This document shows positions 44,445 through 53,679 of a DNA stretch of 64,000 bases, in pieces. Position numbers and translations under genes: made by a program. How positions within the stretch are numbered: position 1 is the stretch's first letter; the number at the start of each line of letters is the position of its first letter. Under the pieces are notes generated by a model. The model was given only the letters and a program-made list of their open reading frames with translations. It was not told where the DNA came from and did not search any database. The stretch is from NCBI GenBank assembly GCA_963753485.1, contig CAVWCL010000017.1, positions 124,001-188,000 of the forward strand. Direction: 5' to 3'. This DNA comes from CAWDLX01 sp963753485 (GTDB lineage: Bacteria > Actinomycetota > Actinomycetes > Mycobacteriales > Micromonosporaceae).

Positions 44445-45317
44445 ATGGAGTCGACCACGGTCGAGATCCCGGGCCGGATCCGCCTACACGTGCGAGGCTG
44501 GCCGGCCGCCGCCGGGACGCCGTTCCTGCTGGTGCACGGCCTCGCCTCCAATGCCCGGCTGTGGGACGGCGTGGCCGCGCGGATCGCCGCCGCCGGGCAC
44601 CCGTGCTTCGCGGTGGACCTGCGCGCCCACGGCGAATCGGATGCGCCGCTGGCCGGATATGACACTGCCACGGCCGCCGAAGACGTCGCCGCGGTCGCGA
44701 CCGCGCTCGGGCTGGCGGCGGCGATCGTGGCCGGCCAGTCGTGGGGCGGGAACGTGGCCGTTCGCCTCGCGGCCCGCCATCCTGGGCTGGTCGCCGGGCT
44801 GGCGCTGATCGACGGTGGCTGGATCGACCTGTCGACCCAGTTCGCCACCTGGGCGGAGTGCGCCGCGGCCCTGCGCCCCCCGGACATCGACAACCTGCGC
44901 CCCGAGCAACTGCGCCGCCATCTCGTCGGCGCCCACCCGGACTGGTCCGCGGAGGCGATCGAGGCGACCCTGGCCAACCTGCGGGTCACCGCCGACGGCT
45001 TCCTGGCCCGCCGGTTGCCGATCGATCAGCACATGCGCATCGTGCGCAGCATGTGGGACGACCCGCCGTGGCGGGACTACCCGCTGATCACGGTGCCGGC
45101 GCTGCTGCTGCCGGCGGTGCCCGTCGAGCCGGCGCTGGCGCCGGCGGTTCCGCCCGACGCGGACGCAGCGAGCCGGCAGCGTTCCGCGGTGGAGAAGGCG
45201 GCCGCCGCGCTGGTTCGGGCCACGGTGCGTGAGTACCCGGGGGCCGACCACGACCTGCACGCCCAGCACCCGGCCGAGATCGCCACGGACCTGCTCACCC
45301 TGGTCGGCGAGGTCTAG
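44445..45317 (+). CDS. Alpha/beta hydrolase
   Basis: A 290-residue hydrolase with the nucleophile elbow GQSWGGN (S99), oxyanion HGLASNARLW near residue 31, and a C-terminal His in GADHDLH (about 269). A cap region lies between. The substrate is unknown. It ends exactly where the next gene's ATG begins (no gap), so the two are co-translated. Confidence 0.85.
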   Translation: MESTTVEIPGRIRLHVRGWPAAAGTPFLLVHGLASNARLWDGVAARIAAAGHPCFAVDLRAHGESDAPLAGYDTATAAEDVAAVATALGLAAAIVAGQSWGGNVAVRLAARHPGLVAGLALIDGGWIDLSTQFATWAECAAALRPPDIDNLRPEQLRRHLVGAHPDWSAEAIEATLANLRVTADGFLARRLPIDQHMRIVRSMWDDPPWRDYPLITVPALLLPAVPVEPALAPAVPPDADAASRQRSAVEKAAAALVRATVREYPGADHDLHAQHPAEIATDLLTLVGEV

Positions 45318-46589
45318 ATGCCCGGTCAACTCGTGATCATGGGATCCGGCGAGACCGCACCCACCATGGTGAAGCCTCATCGGGCGATCTTCGAACGGCT
45401 CGGCGACCGTCCCGCGATGTTGCTGGACACCCCGTACGGCTTCCAGTCCAATGCGGACGACATCTCGGCCCGGGCGGTGTCCTACTTCGCCGCCAGCGTC
45501 GGGCGCGGCGTCGGCGTCATCTCCTGGCGGACCGCGTTGCCCCCGGGACTGGCCCGGGAGCGGGCCACCGCCGACCTGCGTACCGCCGGCTGGCTCTTCG
45601 CCGGTCCCGGATCGCCGACGTACGCGCTGCGCCAGTGGCGGGACAGCCCGGTGCCGGCGGCCTTCGCGGACGTGCTCGCCCGCGACGGCGCGGTCGTGCT
45701 GGCGAGTGCGGCCGCGCTCACCCTCGGCTCGCACACCGTGCCCGTGTACGAGATCTACAAGGCCGGCATCGAACCGCACTGGGTGCCCGGCCTGAACCTG
45801 GTCGAGGCGGCGTGCGGGCTGAGCGCGGTGGTGATCCCGCATTACGACAATGCCGAGGGCGGGCACCATGACACCCGGTTCTGCTACCTCGGCGAGGACC
45901 GGCTGGCCCGGCTCGAGAGCGAACTCCCGGCGACCGCCTTCGTGCTCGGGGTGGACGAGCACACGGCGGTGGTGCTCGATCCCGACGCCCGGACGGCGAC
46001 CGTGGTGGGCAACGGAACCATGACGATCCGCCGGGCCGGACGTAGCGTGGTGCACCCGGCCGGCGCCACCGTGGAGTTCGAGGCGCTGACCTCGGCGACG
46101 ACGAACACGGTCGCCCGCCCTCACGCCGCGCCGAACGATGGCGCTGGGCCGAGTGCCGGCGCAACCGGCACCGTATCCACATCGGACAAACCCGGCCCGG
46201 CGGCGTCGCTGCGAGGCGACGCCGACCAGATCGGCGCCCGCTTCGACGATGCGCTCGACCGGCGCGACGTCGACGGGTGCGTGGAGGCGGTGCTCGCCCT
46301 CGAGCAGGCGTTGCTCGACTGGTCGGCCGACACCCTCTCCTCCGATGAGGGTGATCACGCCCGGGCGGTGCTCCGCTCGATGGTGGTCCGGCTCGGCGAG
46401 CTGGCCACGATCGGCGCTCGCGACCCGCGAGAGGTGGTCGGCCCGTACGTCGACGGCCTGCTCGAGCTGCGTGCGCAGGCCCGGGCGGCCAAGGACTTCG
46501 CCACCTCCGACCGGGTGCGGGACCTGCTGGCGGGGGCTGGCGTGGAGGTCCGCGACACCGCGCAAGGGGTTGAATGGCACCTCGCCTGA
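45318..46589 (+). CDS. Peptidase E/cyanophycinase-like domain fused to a CysRS-like C-terminal domain
   Basis: A 423-residue two-domain protein. The N-terminal part (about 1-245) has the class I glutamine-amidotransferase-like fold of S51 peptidases: LVIMGSGETAPT at the start, LLDTPYGFQ, LFAGPGSPTYALR, and the nucleophile region VVLASAAALTLG, where S130 takes the GxSAGA position. The C-terminal part (about 310-423) resembles the anticodon-side end of cysteinyl-tRNA synthetase (AKDFATSDRVRDLLAGAGVE, then TAQGVEW). No synthetase catalytic motif is present. Similar fusions are often mis-annotated as CysRS. The function is unknown. Confidence 0.82.
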   Translation: MPGQLVIMGSGETAPTMVKPHRAIFERLGDRPAMLLDTPYGFQSNADDISARAVSYFAASVGRGVGVISWRTALPPGLARERATADLRTAGWLFAGPGSPTYALRQWRDSPVPAAFADVLARDGAVVLASAAALTLGSHTVPVYEIYKAGIEPHWVPGLNLVEAACGLSAVVIPHYDNAEGGHHDTRFCYLGEDRLARLESELPATAFVLGVDEHTAVVLDPDARTATVVGNGTMTIRRAGRSVVHPAGATVEFEALTSATTNTVARPHAAPNDGAGPSAGATGTVSTSDKPGPAASLRGDADQIGARFDDALDRRDVDGCVEAVLALEQALLDWSADTLSSDEGDHARAVLRSMVVRLGELATIGARDPREVVGPYVDGLLELRAQARAAKDFATSDRVRDLLAGAGVEVRDTAQGVEWHLA

Positions 46590-46661
46590 AAGCGTGACTC
46601 GCCGGTACCGGGAAATGCGCAACCGGCCCGTACGGAAAGAGCCTGATGTACCCGAAAAAGC

Positions 46662-46689
46662 GTGGCCGGGCCGCGAACGGCCCGGCCAC
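46662..46689. terminator. Strong hairpin between convergent genes
   Basis: A perfect 11-bp stem GTGGCCGGGCC/GGCCCGGCCAC with a 6-nt loop. It lies 72 bp after the fusion gene and about 170 bp from the icd end, so it could terminate the plus-strand transcript. A smaller odd palindrome (GTGACTCGGAGTCAC) lies at 46775-46789, closer to icd. Confidence 0.75.
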
Positions 46690-46862
46690 ACCGGGAAGGG
46701 ACGGCAGGCTGTTAGCCCAACACCGGGTACCGCAGAGGCCAGCTGGGACCGCCTTCTGAACTACCCGGACGATTGTGACTCGGAGTCACGCTCGCATCTG
46801 AATCAACGCTCAGCTGCGGCAAATAGTGACGCTTGTCCGGAAAAGTCATAGTATTAGTTCGG

Positions 46863-48086
46863 TCAGGCGGCCTTGGTCAGCTCCGCGGCGAGGTTGTGGT
46901 CCAGCGCGTTCATGAACTCGTCGGTGGTCAGCCACGGCGCGTCCGGCGCGATGAGCAACGCCAGATCCTTCGTCATCTGTCCACTCTCGACAGTGGCGAC
47001 ACAGACCCGCTCCAGCGTGTTGGCGAAGTCCACCACGGCCGCGGTGGCGTCCACTGTGCCCCGATGGGCCAGGCCCCGGGTCCACGCGAAGATGGAGGCG
47101 ACCGGGTTCGTGGACGTCTTCTGGCCCTGCTGCCACTGCCGGTAGTGCCTGGTCACGGTGCCGTGGGCGGCTTCGGCCTCCACGGTCTTCCCGTCCGGCG
47201 TGAGCAGTACCGAGGTCATCAGACCGAGCGAGCCGAAGCCCTGGGCCACGGTGTCGGACTGGACATCGCCGTCGTAGTTCTTGCACGCCCAGACGAAGCC
47301 GCCCTCCCACTTCAGCGCCGCCGCGACCATGTCGTCGATCAGACGGTGCTCGTAGGTGAGGCCGGCGGCGGCGAACTCATCAGCGAACTCTGACTCGTAC
47401 ACCTCGGCGAAGAGGTCCTTGAACCGGCCGTCGTACGCCTTGAGAATGGTGTTCTTGGTCGACAGGTACACGGGGTAGTGGCGGCTGAGGCCGTAGCGCA
47501 TGGACGCCCGGGCGAAGTCGCGGATCGAGTCGTCGAAGTTGTACATGCCCATCGCGACGCCGCCACCGTCGAAGCGGGCCACCTCGAACTCCACCGGGGC
47601 GCCGCTGTCGTCCGGACGGTAGGTGATCGTGACCGTGCCGGGGCCGGGGACCACGAAGTCGGTCGCCTTGTACTGGTCGCCGTGGGCGTGACGGCCGATG
47701 ACGATGGGCTTGGTCCAGCCGGGCACCAGCCGGGGCACGTTGCGCATGATGATCGGCTCGCGGAACAGCACGCCACCGAGGATGTTGCGGATGGTGCCGT
47801 TGGGCGACTTCCACATCCGCTTGAGCCCGAACTCCTTCACCCGCGCCTCGTCCGGGGTGATGGTGGCGCATTTGACGCCCACGCCGTGCTTCTTGATCGC
47901 GTTGGCCGCGTCGACGGTCACCTGGTCGTCGGTGGCGTCGCGGTTCTCGATGCCAAGGTCGTAGTACGCCAGCTCGATATCGAGGTACGGCTTGACCAAC
48001 TGCTCCCGGATCTGCTTCCAGATGATCCGGGTCATCTCGTCGCCGTCCAGTTCGACGACCGGCTTCTTGACCTTGATCTTCGCCAT
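46863..48086 (-). CDS. icd: Isocitrate dehydrogenase (NADP-dependent, eukaryote-like dimeric type)
   Basis: A 407-residue TCA enzyme that oxidises isocitrate to 2-oxoglutarate. It starts MAKIKVKKPVVELDGDEMTRI and has the substrate/metal signature YDGDVQSD with DDMVAAALKW, STKNTI, and AEAAHGTVTRHY near the NADP site. This is the homodimeric type shared with eukaryotes, not the short E. coli type. ATG at 48086 has GGAG upstream; an in-frame ATG 24 bp further up is possible. Divergent from a metallopeptidase gene. Confidence 0.96.
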   Translation of the reverse strand: MAKIKVKKPVVELDGDEMTRIIWKQIREQLVKPYLDIELAYYDLGIENRDATDDQVTVDAANAIKKHGVGVKCATITPDEARVKEFGLKRMWKSPNGTIRNILGGVLFREPIIMRNVPRLVPGWTKPIVIGRHAHGDQYKATDFVVPGPGTVTITYRPDDSGAPVEFEVARFDGGGVAMGMYNFDDSIRDFARASMRYGLSRHYPVYLSTKNTILKAYDGRFKDLFAEVYESEFADEFAAAGLTYEHRLIDDMVAAALKWEGGFVWACKNYDGDVQSDTVAQGFGSLGLMTSVLLTPDGKTVEAEAAHGTVTRHYRQWQQGQKTSTNPVASIFAWTRGLAHRGTVDATAAVVDFANTLERVCVATVESGQMTKDLALLIAPDAPWLTTDEFMNALDHNLAAELTKAA

Positions 48087-48249
48087 GTCCTGGCGCTCCT
48101 CTCCTGCCATCCGCAAACAGTACGAGCGTACTGCAACTGTCCGGCGCGGGCCCACCCGGCCCCCAGTGGCCCGCATGTGTGCACTACGGCGTGGACGGGC
48201 ATGGCACGGGTGGGCACACTGTGCTTTCCCCCGGCACTGGAGGGCTCCG

Positions 48250-49002
48250 ATGCGATCCGCCCCGCACCGCCGTACCGCGCTCACCATCGGGTGGTGCGCG
48301 CTCGCCGTCGCCGTCGCCGGCTGCCTGCGCCTGCCGGCCGACAACCCGCCGGAACCGTCGGCCCCGGTACCGAGCGGCGAGCAGCACTCTTTGGAGGGCG
48401 CCTTCACGTACGACCAGATGGACTCCTACGTGAACGCGGTCTATCCGATGATCACCGATTGGGCCGACCGCACCTGGCGGCAGCTGCCCCGCCCGCGCCA
48501 GGTCGTCTACGTCCCCCGCGGCGCCTCCGGGCCGGAGGGGTGTGCCGAACCCGACGGCTCGGCCGGCCGCTACACCTCGTCGTCGTACGAGTACTGCGGG
48601 GCCGACCAGGTGATCTATCTCGGGCAGGACCTGCTGTGGGAGTTCTATACCGAAACCGGGGACGCCGGCCCGGCGGTCGGCCTGGCGCATGAGTTCGGCC
48701 ACTACATCCAAGACGAGACCGGCGTGCCGGAGCCCGGGACCGCGGCGGAGAGCATCCGCCACGAGGACCAGGCCGACTGCCTGGCCGGCGCGTGGACCCA
48801 GTACACCGACCAGGTGGGCCTGCTCGAATACCCCGATGACCTGGAGGACATCGACGCGCTCTTCCCGATCATCGGCTCGGCCGAGGGCCCGCAACGCGAC
48901 CACGGTACGGCCGGCGAACGCGCCCGCGCCTTCAACACGGGCTTCCGGGGTGGGGCGGAGGCCTGCAACGCATTCTACCCGGACACCCCGGTGGCCGCCT
49001 GA
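48250..49002 (+). CDS. Secreted neutral zinc metallopeptidase (YpfJ-like), lipoprotein
   Basis: A 250-residue exported peptidase. The signal peptide ends at AVAGC, a good lipobox, so it is probably lipid-anchored. The zinc motif HEFGH is at 147-151, with a downstream HEDQADCLAGAW segment as third ligand. The pattern VIYLGQDLLW before HEFGHYIQ is typical of the YpfJ/neutral zinc family. Four cysteines in the mature part could form disulfides. The substrate is unknown. Confidence 0.87.
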   Translation: MRSAPHRRTALTIGWCALAVAVAGCLRLPADNPPEPSAPVPSGEQHSLEGAFTYDQMDSYVNAVYPMITDWADRTWRQLPRPRQVVYVPRGASGPEGCAEPDGSAGRYTSSSYEYCGADQVIYLGQDLLWEFYTETGDAGPAVGLAHEFGHYIQDETGVPEPGTAAESIRHEDQADCLAGAWTQYTDQVGLLEYPDDLEDIDALFPIIGSAEGPQRDHGTAGERARAFNTGFRGGAEACNAFYPDTPVAA

Positions 49003-49028
49003 ATCGCCGGGCGGAAGCCGGCGCGCTG

Positions 49029-49202
49029 GGCCCGTCTTTCGCTCGCGACTGCGGGGCTCGCACCCGCTCGCTCCTCGCGCTCGCTAGGCCCGTCTTTCGC
49101 TCGCGACTGCGGGGCTCGCACCCGCTCGCTCCTCGCGCTCGCTAGGCCCGTCTTTCGCTCGCGACTGCGGGGCTCGCACCCGCTCGCTCCTCGCGCTCGC
49201 TA
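49029..49202. repeat. 58-bp tandem repeat, three identical copies, ending in the mdh stop codon
   Basis: Units 49029-49086, 49087-49144 and 49145-49202 are identical by eye. The last three bases of each unit are CTA; in the third unit these are the TAG stop of mdh on the minus strand. The unit shares CACCCGCTCGCTCCTC with the 54-bp repeat at 22753. The array fills the space between the convergent metallopeptidase and mdh genes. Confidence 0.93.
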
Positions 49203-50150
49203 GAGGGAGGCGATGTCGGCCTGCTTGGACCGGACGGCGTCGGCGGCCTGCCGCAACGCGGCCAGCTCGCTGTCGGTCAGCGGGGTCTCGACCACCCGGC
49301 GGATCCCGGTCGCGCCCAGCTCGGCCTGCACCCCGAGGTACACGCCGGAGATGCCGTACTCGCCGGTGACCCAGGCGCACACCGGCCAGACCTCGCCGGT
49401 GTCCTGGGCGATCGCGAGCGCCATCCGGGCCGCGGCGGCCGACGGGGCGTAGAACGCCGAACCGGTCTTGAGCAGGGCGACCACCTCGGCGCCGCCGTTG
49501 CGGGTACGGGTCACCAGCTCCTCGATCTTCTCCGCGCTCAGGCGGTCGGCGAGCGGCATCCCGTCGACGGTGCACTGCGAGGGTACCGGCACCATGGTGT
49601 CGCCGTGCGAGCCGAGGGTGAGCGTGTGGACCGCGCGGACCGCCACGCCGAGCTCCTCGGCCACGAAATGGGTGAACCGGGCGGTGTCCAGCACGCCGGC
49701 CTGACCGAGCACGCGTTGGTGCGGGAAGCCGGTGGCCACCTGGGCCAGCGCCGTCATCTCATCCAGCGGGTTGGAGACCACGATCACGACCGCGTTCGGG
49801 GCGTGCTTGGCGATGTTCTCCGACACCCCACGCACGATCTTGGCGTTCACCTCGAGCAGGTCCATCCGGCTCATCCCGGGCTTGCGGGGCAGGCCAGCCG
49901 TGACCACGACGACATCCGAGCCGGCGATCGCCTCGTACCCGTCGCCTGCGGCGGTGGTGGTCACGCCGACCACCTTCGTCTCGAAGCCCTCGATCGGGCG
50001 CGACTGATTGAGATCGAGGGCGAGCCCCTCCGGGCGTCCCTCGATGATGTCGGTCAGTACCACGGTCGAGAACACGTCGGACTCGGCGAGACGCTGCGCC
50101 GTGGTCGACCCGTAGAAACCGGCGCCGACGACGGTGACCTTCTTACCCAT
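49200..50150 (-). CDS. mdh: Malate dehydrogenase (lactate-dehydrogenase-like type)
   Basis: A 316-residue NAD-dependent enzyme oxidising malate to oxaloacetate. It has the Rossmann motif VVGAGFYGS, Arg residues of the mobile loop in GLPRKPGMSR, SNPLDEMT, and the active-site His in GSHGDTMVPV. The protein is LDH-fold; R81-type residues in the loop favour malate over lactate, though this is by family. Its stop codon is the first triplet of the 58-bp repeat array. GGGGAG precedes the ATG at 50150. folD lies 42 bp upstream. Confidence 0.93.
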   Translation of the reverse strand: MGKKVTVVGAGFYGSTTAQRLAESDVFSTVVLTDIIEGRPEGLALDLNQSRPIEGFETKVVGVTTTAAGDGYEAIAGSDVVVVTAGLPRKPGMSRMDLLEVNAKIVRGVSENIAKHAPNAVVIVVSNPLDEMTALAQVATGFPHQRVLGQAGVLDTARFTHFVAEELGVAVRAVHTLTLGSHGDTMVPVPSQCTVDGMPLADRLSAEKIEELVTRTRNGGAEVVALLKTGSAFYAPSAAAARMALAIAQDTGEVWPVCAWVTGEYGISGVYLGVQAELGATGIRRVVETPLTDSELAALRQAADAVRSKQADIASL

Positions 50151-50191
50151 CAGAAACTGACTCCCCGGATTGGACGGTTGACATCCGCACC

Positions 50192-51064
50192 CTATCGCCT
50201 CGCCGCGGCCTGCTCCGCCAGCTCGACCACGTTGGTCAGCAGCATGGCCCGGGTCATCAGCCCCACCCCGCCGGGCACCGGCGACAGATATCCGGCGATC
50301 TCGGCCACGGCCGGATCCACATCCCCGACGATCCGGCTCCGGCCGTCGGCACCGACGACTCTGGTGATGCCCACGTCCACGACGGCCGCACCGGGGCGGA
50401 CATGGTCGACCGTGATCATATGCGGTACGCCCGCCGCGGCGACCACGATGTCGGCCGCCCGGGTATGCCGGGCCAGGTCGCGGGTCCCGGTGTGGCAGAC
50501 CGTGACCGTGGCGTTCTCGCTCCGGCGGGTGAGCAGCAGGCCCAGCGGGCGCCCGACCGTGGTGCCCCGGCCGACCACCACGACATCCTGGCCGGCCAGC
50601 GGCACCTCGTAGCGGCGCAGCAGCTCGACCACCCCGCGCGGAGTGCACGGCAGCGGGGTCGGTGCGTTCAGCACGAGGCGGCCGAGGCTCATCGGGTGCA
50701 GGCCATCGCAGTCCTTGGCCGGGTCGACCCGCTCCAGCACCCGCTGCTCGTCCAGCCCGGCCGGCAGCGGCAGCTGGACCAGGAAGCCGGTGCAGGCCGG
50801 GTCCGCGTTCAGCTCGTCAACGGCCGCTTCGACCTCCGCCTGGGTCGCCGTGGCGGGCAGGTCGTGGCGGATCGAGACGATGCCGACCTCGGCGCAGTCG
50901 CCATGCTTCCCGGCCACATACGTATGCGACCCCGGGTCGTCGCCGACGAGGACGGTGCCCAGCCCCGGCGTACGGCCGGAGTCGGTGAGCGCCTTGACCC
51001 GGGCCCGGAGTTCCTCTTTGATCGCCGCCAGGGTCGCCCGGCCGTCCAGAATGGTCGCCGCCAT
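50192..51064 (-). CDS. folD: Methylenetetrahydrofolate dehydrogenase / cyclohydrolase
   Basis: A 290-residue bifunctional enzyme interconverting 5,10-methylene-, methenyl- and 10-formyl-THF, which supplies one-carbon units to purN and purH next to it. The catalytic pair Y49/K53 lies in HTYVAGKHGDC; GFLVQLPLP and the NADP-binding VVGRGTTVGRPLG follow. Complete length for the family. Confidence 0.97.
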   Translation of the reverse strand: MAATILDGRATLAAIKEELRARVKALTDSGRTPGLGTVLVGDDPGSHTYVAGKHGDCAEVGIVSIRHDLPATATQAEVEAAVDELNADPACTGFLVQLPLPAGLDEQRVLERVDPAKDCDGLHPMSLGRLVLNAPTPLPCTPRGVVELLRRYEVPLAGQDVVVVGRGTTVGRPLGLLLTRRSENATVTVCHTGTRDLARHTRAADIVVAAAGVPHMITVDHVRPGAAVVDVGITRVVGADGRSRIVGDVDPAVAEIAGYLSPVPGGVGLMTRAMLLTNVVELAEQAAARR

Positions 51065-51158
51065 GGCTGTGATCCTGCCACGCGTGGCCGCAGCCGCGCA
51101 GCCGCCGCAGGGCGGGCCGGCCGACCGCGGCCATCGCGTTCACGGCCGGCAGCGCTCC

Positions 51159-52760
51159 TCAGTGGAAGAAGTGCCGGGTACCGGTGAAGTAGAGCGCCAC
51201 CCCGGCCGCCGCCGCGGCCGCGACCACCTCGTCGTCGCGCATCGAGCCGCCCGGCTCGACCACCGCGACCACCCCGGCGTCGAGCAGAACCTGCAGCCCG
51301 TCCGCGAACGGGAAGTAGGCGTCGGAGGCGGCCACCGAGCCCTTGGCCCGCTCGCCGGCCCGGGCGACGGCCAGCCGGGCCGCGTCGACCCGGTTGACCT
51401 GACCCATCCCGACACCCACCGCGGCCCGGTCGGCGGCGAGCAGGATCGCATTGGATTTCACCGACCGCACCGCCCGCCAGGCGAACGCGAGGTCGGCCAC
51501 AACCTCCGGGGCCGGCGCGGTGCCGGCGGCCAACCGCCACTGCTCGGGATCGTCGCCGTCGGCGTCGAGCCGGTCGCTGGTCTGCATCAGCACACCGCCG
51601 CAGACCTGACGCAGCTCGGTCGGGGCCGGCCGCCATGGCCCGGCGCACAGCACGCGCAGGTTCTTCTTCGCCGTCAGCAGCTCGACCACACCCTCCTCAT
51701 AGGAGGGAGCGACCACCACCTCGGTGAACACCTCGGCGATCCGGGCCGCCATGGCGAGGCTGACCGGACGGTTCGCCGCCACCACCCCGCCGAACGCGGA
51801 GACCGGGTCGCCGGCGTGCGCCCGCCGGTACGCCTCCGCGATGTCCCCCGCGACCGCGATGCCGCACGGGTTGGCGTGCTTGACGATGGCCACCGTCGGC
51901 TCGGCGAAGTCGTGGCACGACCGCCAGGCCGCGTCGGCGTCCACATAGTTGTTGTACGACATCTCCTTGCCGCCGAGCTGCTCGGCCTGGGCCAGGCCGG
52001 GTGCCGCGTCGGGATCGAGGTAGAGCGCGGCACGCTGGTGCGGGTTCTCGCCGTAGCGCAGGGTGGCGGACCTGCGCAGAGCGAGCGTGGTCAGGTCGGG
52101 CCAGTCGCCCTCGGCCGGCGCCAGCACGCTCGCGCACCAGCGGGCCACCGCCACGTCGTACCCGGCGATCTCGGCGAAGGCCGCAGCCGCGAGCGCGCGC
52201 CGTTGGGCCTGGGTGAACCCGCCCGCCGCCAGGGCCGCGAGCACCCGCGGGTACGCCGCCGGCGAGGTCACCACCGCCACGCTCGCGTGGTTCTTGGCCG
52301 CCGCCCGTACCATGGCCGGCCCGCCGATGTCGATCTGCTCAAGGCACTCGGCCACCTCGGCGCCGGCCGCGACCGCCGAGGCGAACGGGTACAGGTTGCT
52401 GACCAGCAGGTCGAACGCCTCGATGCCGAGCGACGCCAGCTCGGCGGCGTGCCTGGGTTGGCTGACGTCGGCGAGCAGACCCGCGTGCACCGCCGGGTGC
52501 AGGGTCTTCACCCGACCGTCCAGACACTCGGGGAAGCCGGTGAGCTCCTCCACCCGGGTCACCGGTACGCCGAGGGCGGCCACCGCGTCCGCGGTACTGC
52601 CGGTGGCGACGATCGCGACATCGGCGCCGGCCAGGGCCCGGGCGAGGTCGGCCAACCCGGTCTTGTCCGAGACGCTCAGCAGAGCCCGCCGGATCGGCCG
52701 GCGGTCCGGCGCCACCGCGTCGGGATCGACGCCGATGGTTTGCTCGCTGCGCGCGCTCAT
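51159..52760 (-). CDS. purH: Bifunctional AICAR transformylase / IMP cyclohydrolase
   Basis: A 533-residue enzyme of the last two purine steps. The N-terminal IMP cyclohydrolase domain (RRALLSVSDKTGLADLARAL to about 200) has DGRVKTLHPAVHAG. The transformylase domain has the motif KHANPCG, the SDAYFPFADGL active segment, and a C-terminal GTRHFFH. It is read 22 bp after purN. Confidence 0.98.
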   Translation of the reverse strand: MSARSEQTIGVDPDAVAPDRRPIRRALLSVSDKTGLADLARALAGADVAIVATGSTADAVAALGVPVTRVEELTGFPECLDGRVKTLHPAVHAGLLADVSQPRHAAELASLGIEAFDLLVSNLYPFASAVAAGAEVAECLEQIDIGGPAMVRAAAKNHASVAVVTSPAAYPRVLAALAAGGFTQAQRRALAAAAFAEIAGYDVAVARWCASVLAPAEGDWPDLTTLALRRSATLRYGENPHQRAALYLDPDAAPGLAQAEQLGGKEMSYNNYVDADAAWRSCHDFAEPTVAIVKHANPCGIAVAGDIAEAYRRAHAGDPVSAFGGVVAANRPVSLAMAARIAEVFTEVVVAPSYEEGVVELLTAKKNLRVLCAGPWRPAPTELRQVCGGVLMQTSDRLDADGDDPEQWRLAAGTAPAPEVVADLAFAWRAVRSVKSNAILLAADRAAVGVGMGQVNRVDAARLAVARAGERAKGSVAASDAYFPFADGLQVLLDAGVVAVVEPGGSMRDDEVVAAAAAAGVALYFTGTRHFFH

Positions 52761-52782
52761 GACGCCGCCTCGCTGCGCTGGC

Positions 52783-53409
52783 TCATGGAATCGTCACCTT
52801 CCGGTCGTGGATCGTCCAGCCGTCGCGGACCAGGCGGCCGACGGCGTCAACCAGCTGTCGTCGCTCCGCCTCCTTGATCCGCTCGCTCAGGCTCTCCTCG
52901 GTGTCCGCGTCGTACACCGGCACCGCCACCTGGGCGACGATCGGCCCGGTGTCGACTCCGGCGTCGACGAAGAAGAGTGTCGCTCCGCTGATCTTGACAC
53001 CGTGCGCGAGCGCGTCGCGTGGTCCGTGCAGGCCCGGGAAGCTCGGCAGCAGCGCGTTGTGGGTGTTGAGGTACCGGTCGCCGAACCGGTCGAGGAAGGC
53101 CGGGCCGACCAACTTCAGGAAGCCCGCGGAGATCACCAGGTCCGGGGCGTAGTCAACGGTCAGCGCGGTCAGGTGGGCGTCCCAGCCGGCCCGGGTCGGG
53201 TGGTCGCCGACCCGGCACACGAATGTGGGCACGCCGGCGGCCTGGGCGCGGGTCAACCCGGCGATGGCGTCCCGGTCGGCACCGACCGCGACCACCGCGG
53301 CCCCGTACGCCGGATCCAGGCACGCGTCGAGCAGCGCCTGCAGGTTGGTACCGGAGCCGGAGACCAGCACCACGATGCGGGCCGGGCCGCCGCGATCGCT
53401 GCGCAACAC
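52783..53409 (-). CDS. purN: Phosphoribosylglycinamide formyltransferase
   Basis: A 208-residue enzyme that formylates GAR using 10-formyl-THF. It has VLVSGSGTNLQALLD, the catalytic NTHNALLPSFPGLHG (Asn and His), and the Asp in GVDTGPIVAQ. GTG start. It is followed closely by purH. A 26-bp near-repeat of CTCGCTGCG...GCTCATG spans its stop codon and the purH start. Confidence 0.96.
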   Translation of the reverse strand: MLRSDRGGPARIVVLVSGSGTNLQALLDACLDPAYGAAVVAVGADRDAIAGLTRAQAAGVPTFVCRVGDHPTRAGWDAHLTALTVDYAPDLVISAGFLKLVGPAFLDRFGDRYLNTHNALLPSFPGLHGPRDALAHGVKISGATLFFVDAGVDTGPIVAQVAVPVYDADTEESLSERIKEAERRQLVDAVGRLVRDGWTIHDRKVTIP

Positions 53410-53679
53410 GCCCCGACCCTATCGGCGCCGCCGCTGCACCCTCGGACGCAACCCGCCGGATGGCCCACGCCCTGCCGAATCGGGACGACACGCTGACGAA
53501 GATCCGACACGCCGGTGACCATCAGCCCTTCTGCTGCTGTGCATGAGCGACCGGAACCGCTACTGTGCCGTTCGCCGCTCTTCATTCGAAGGGGCCTCAC
53601 ACGCGTTCCTGATCCGCCCTGGATCGGGAACCCGGTCGGCTATCGGTTGCCGGCCGCGCACGGATAGGGGAGGAAAAGA

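Noticed and set aside
49029..49202. CRISPR array
   Set aside because: Direct tandem units without spacers, and no cas genes in the window.
53410..53679. ZTP riboswitch upstream of purN
   Set aside because: Plausible for a purine/folate operon, but the conserved pfl core was not found on the minus strand.
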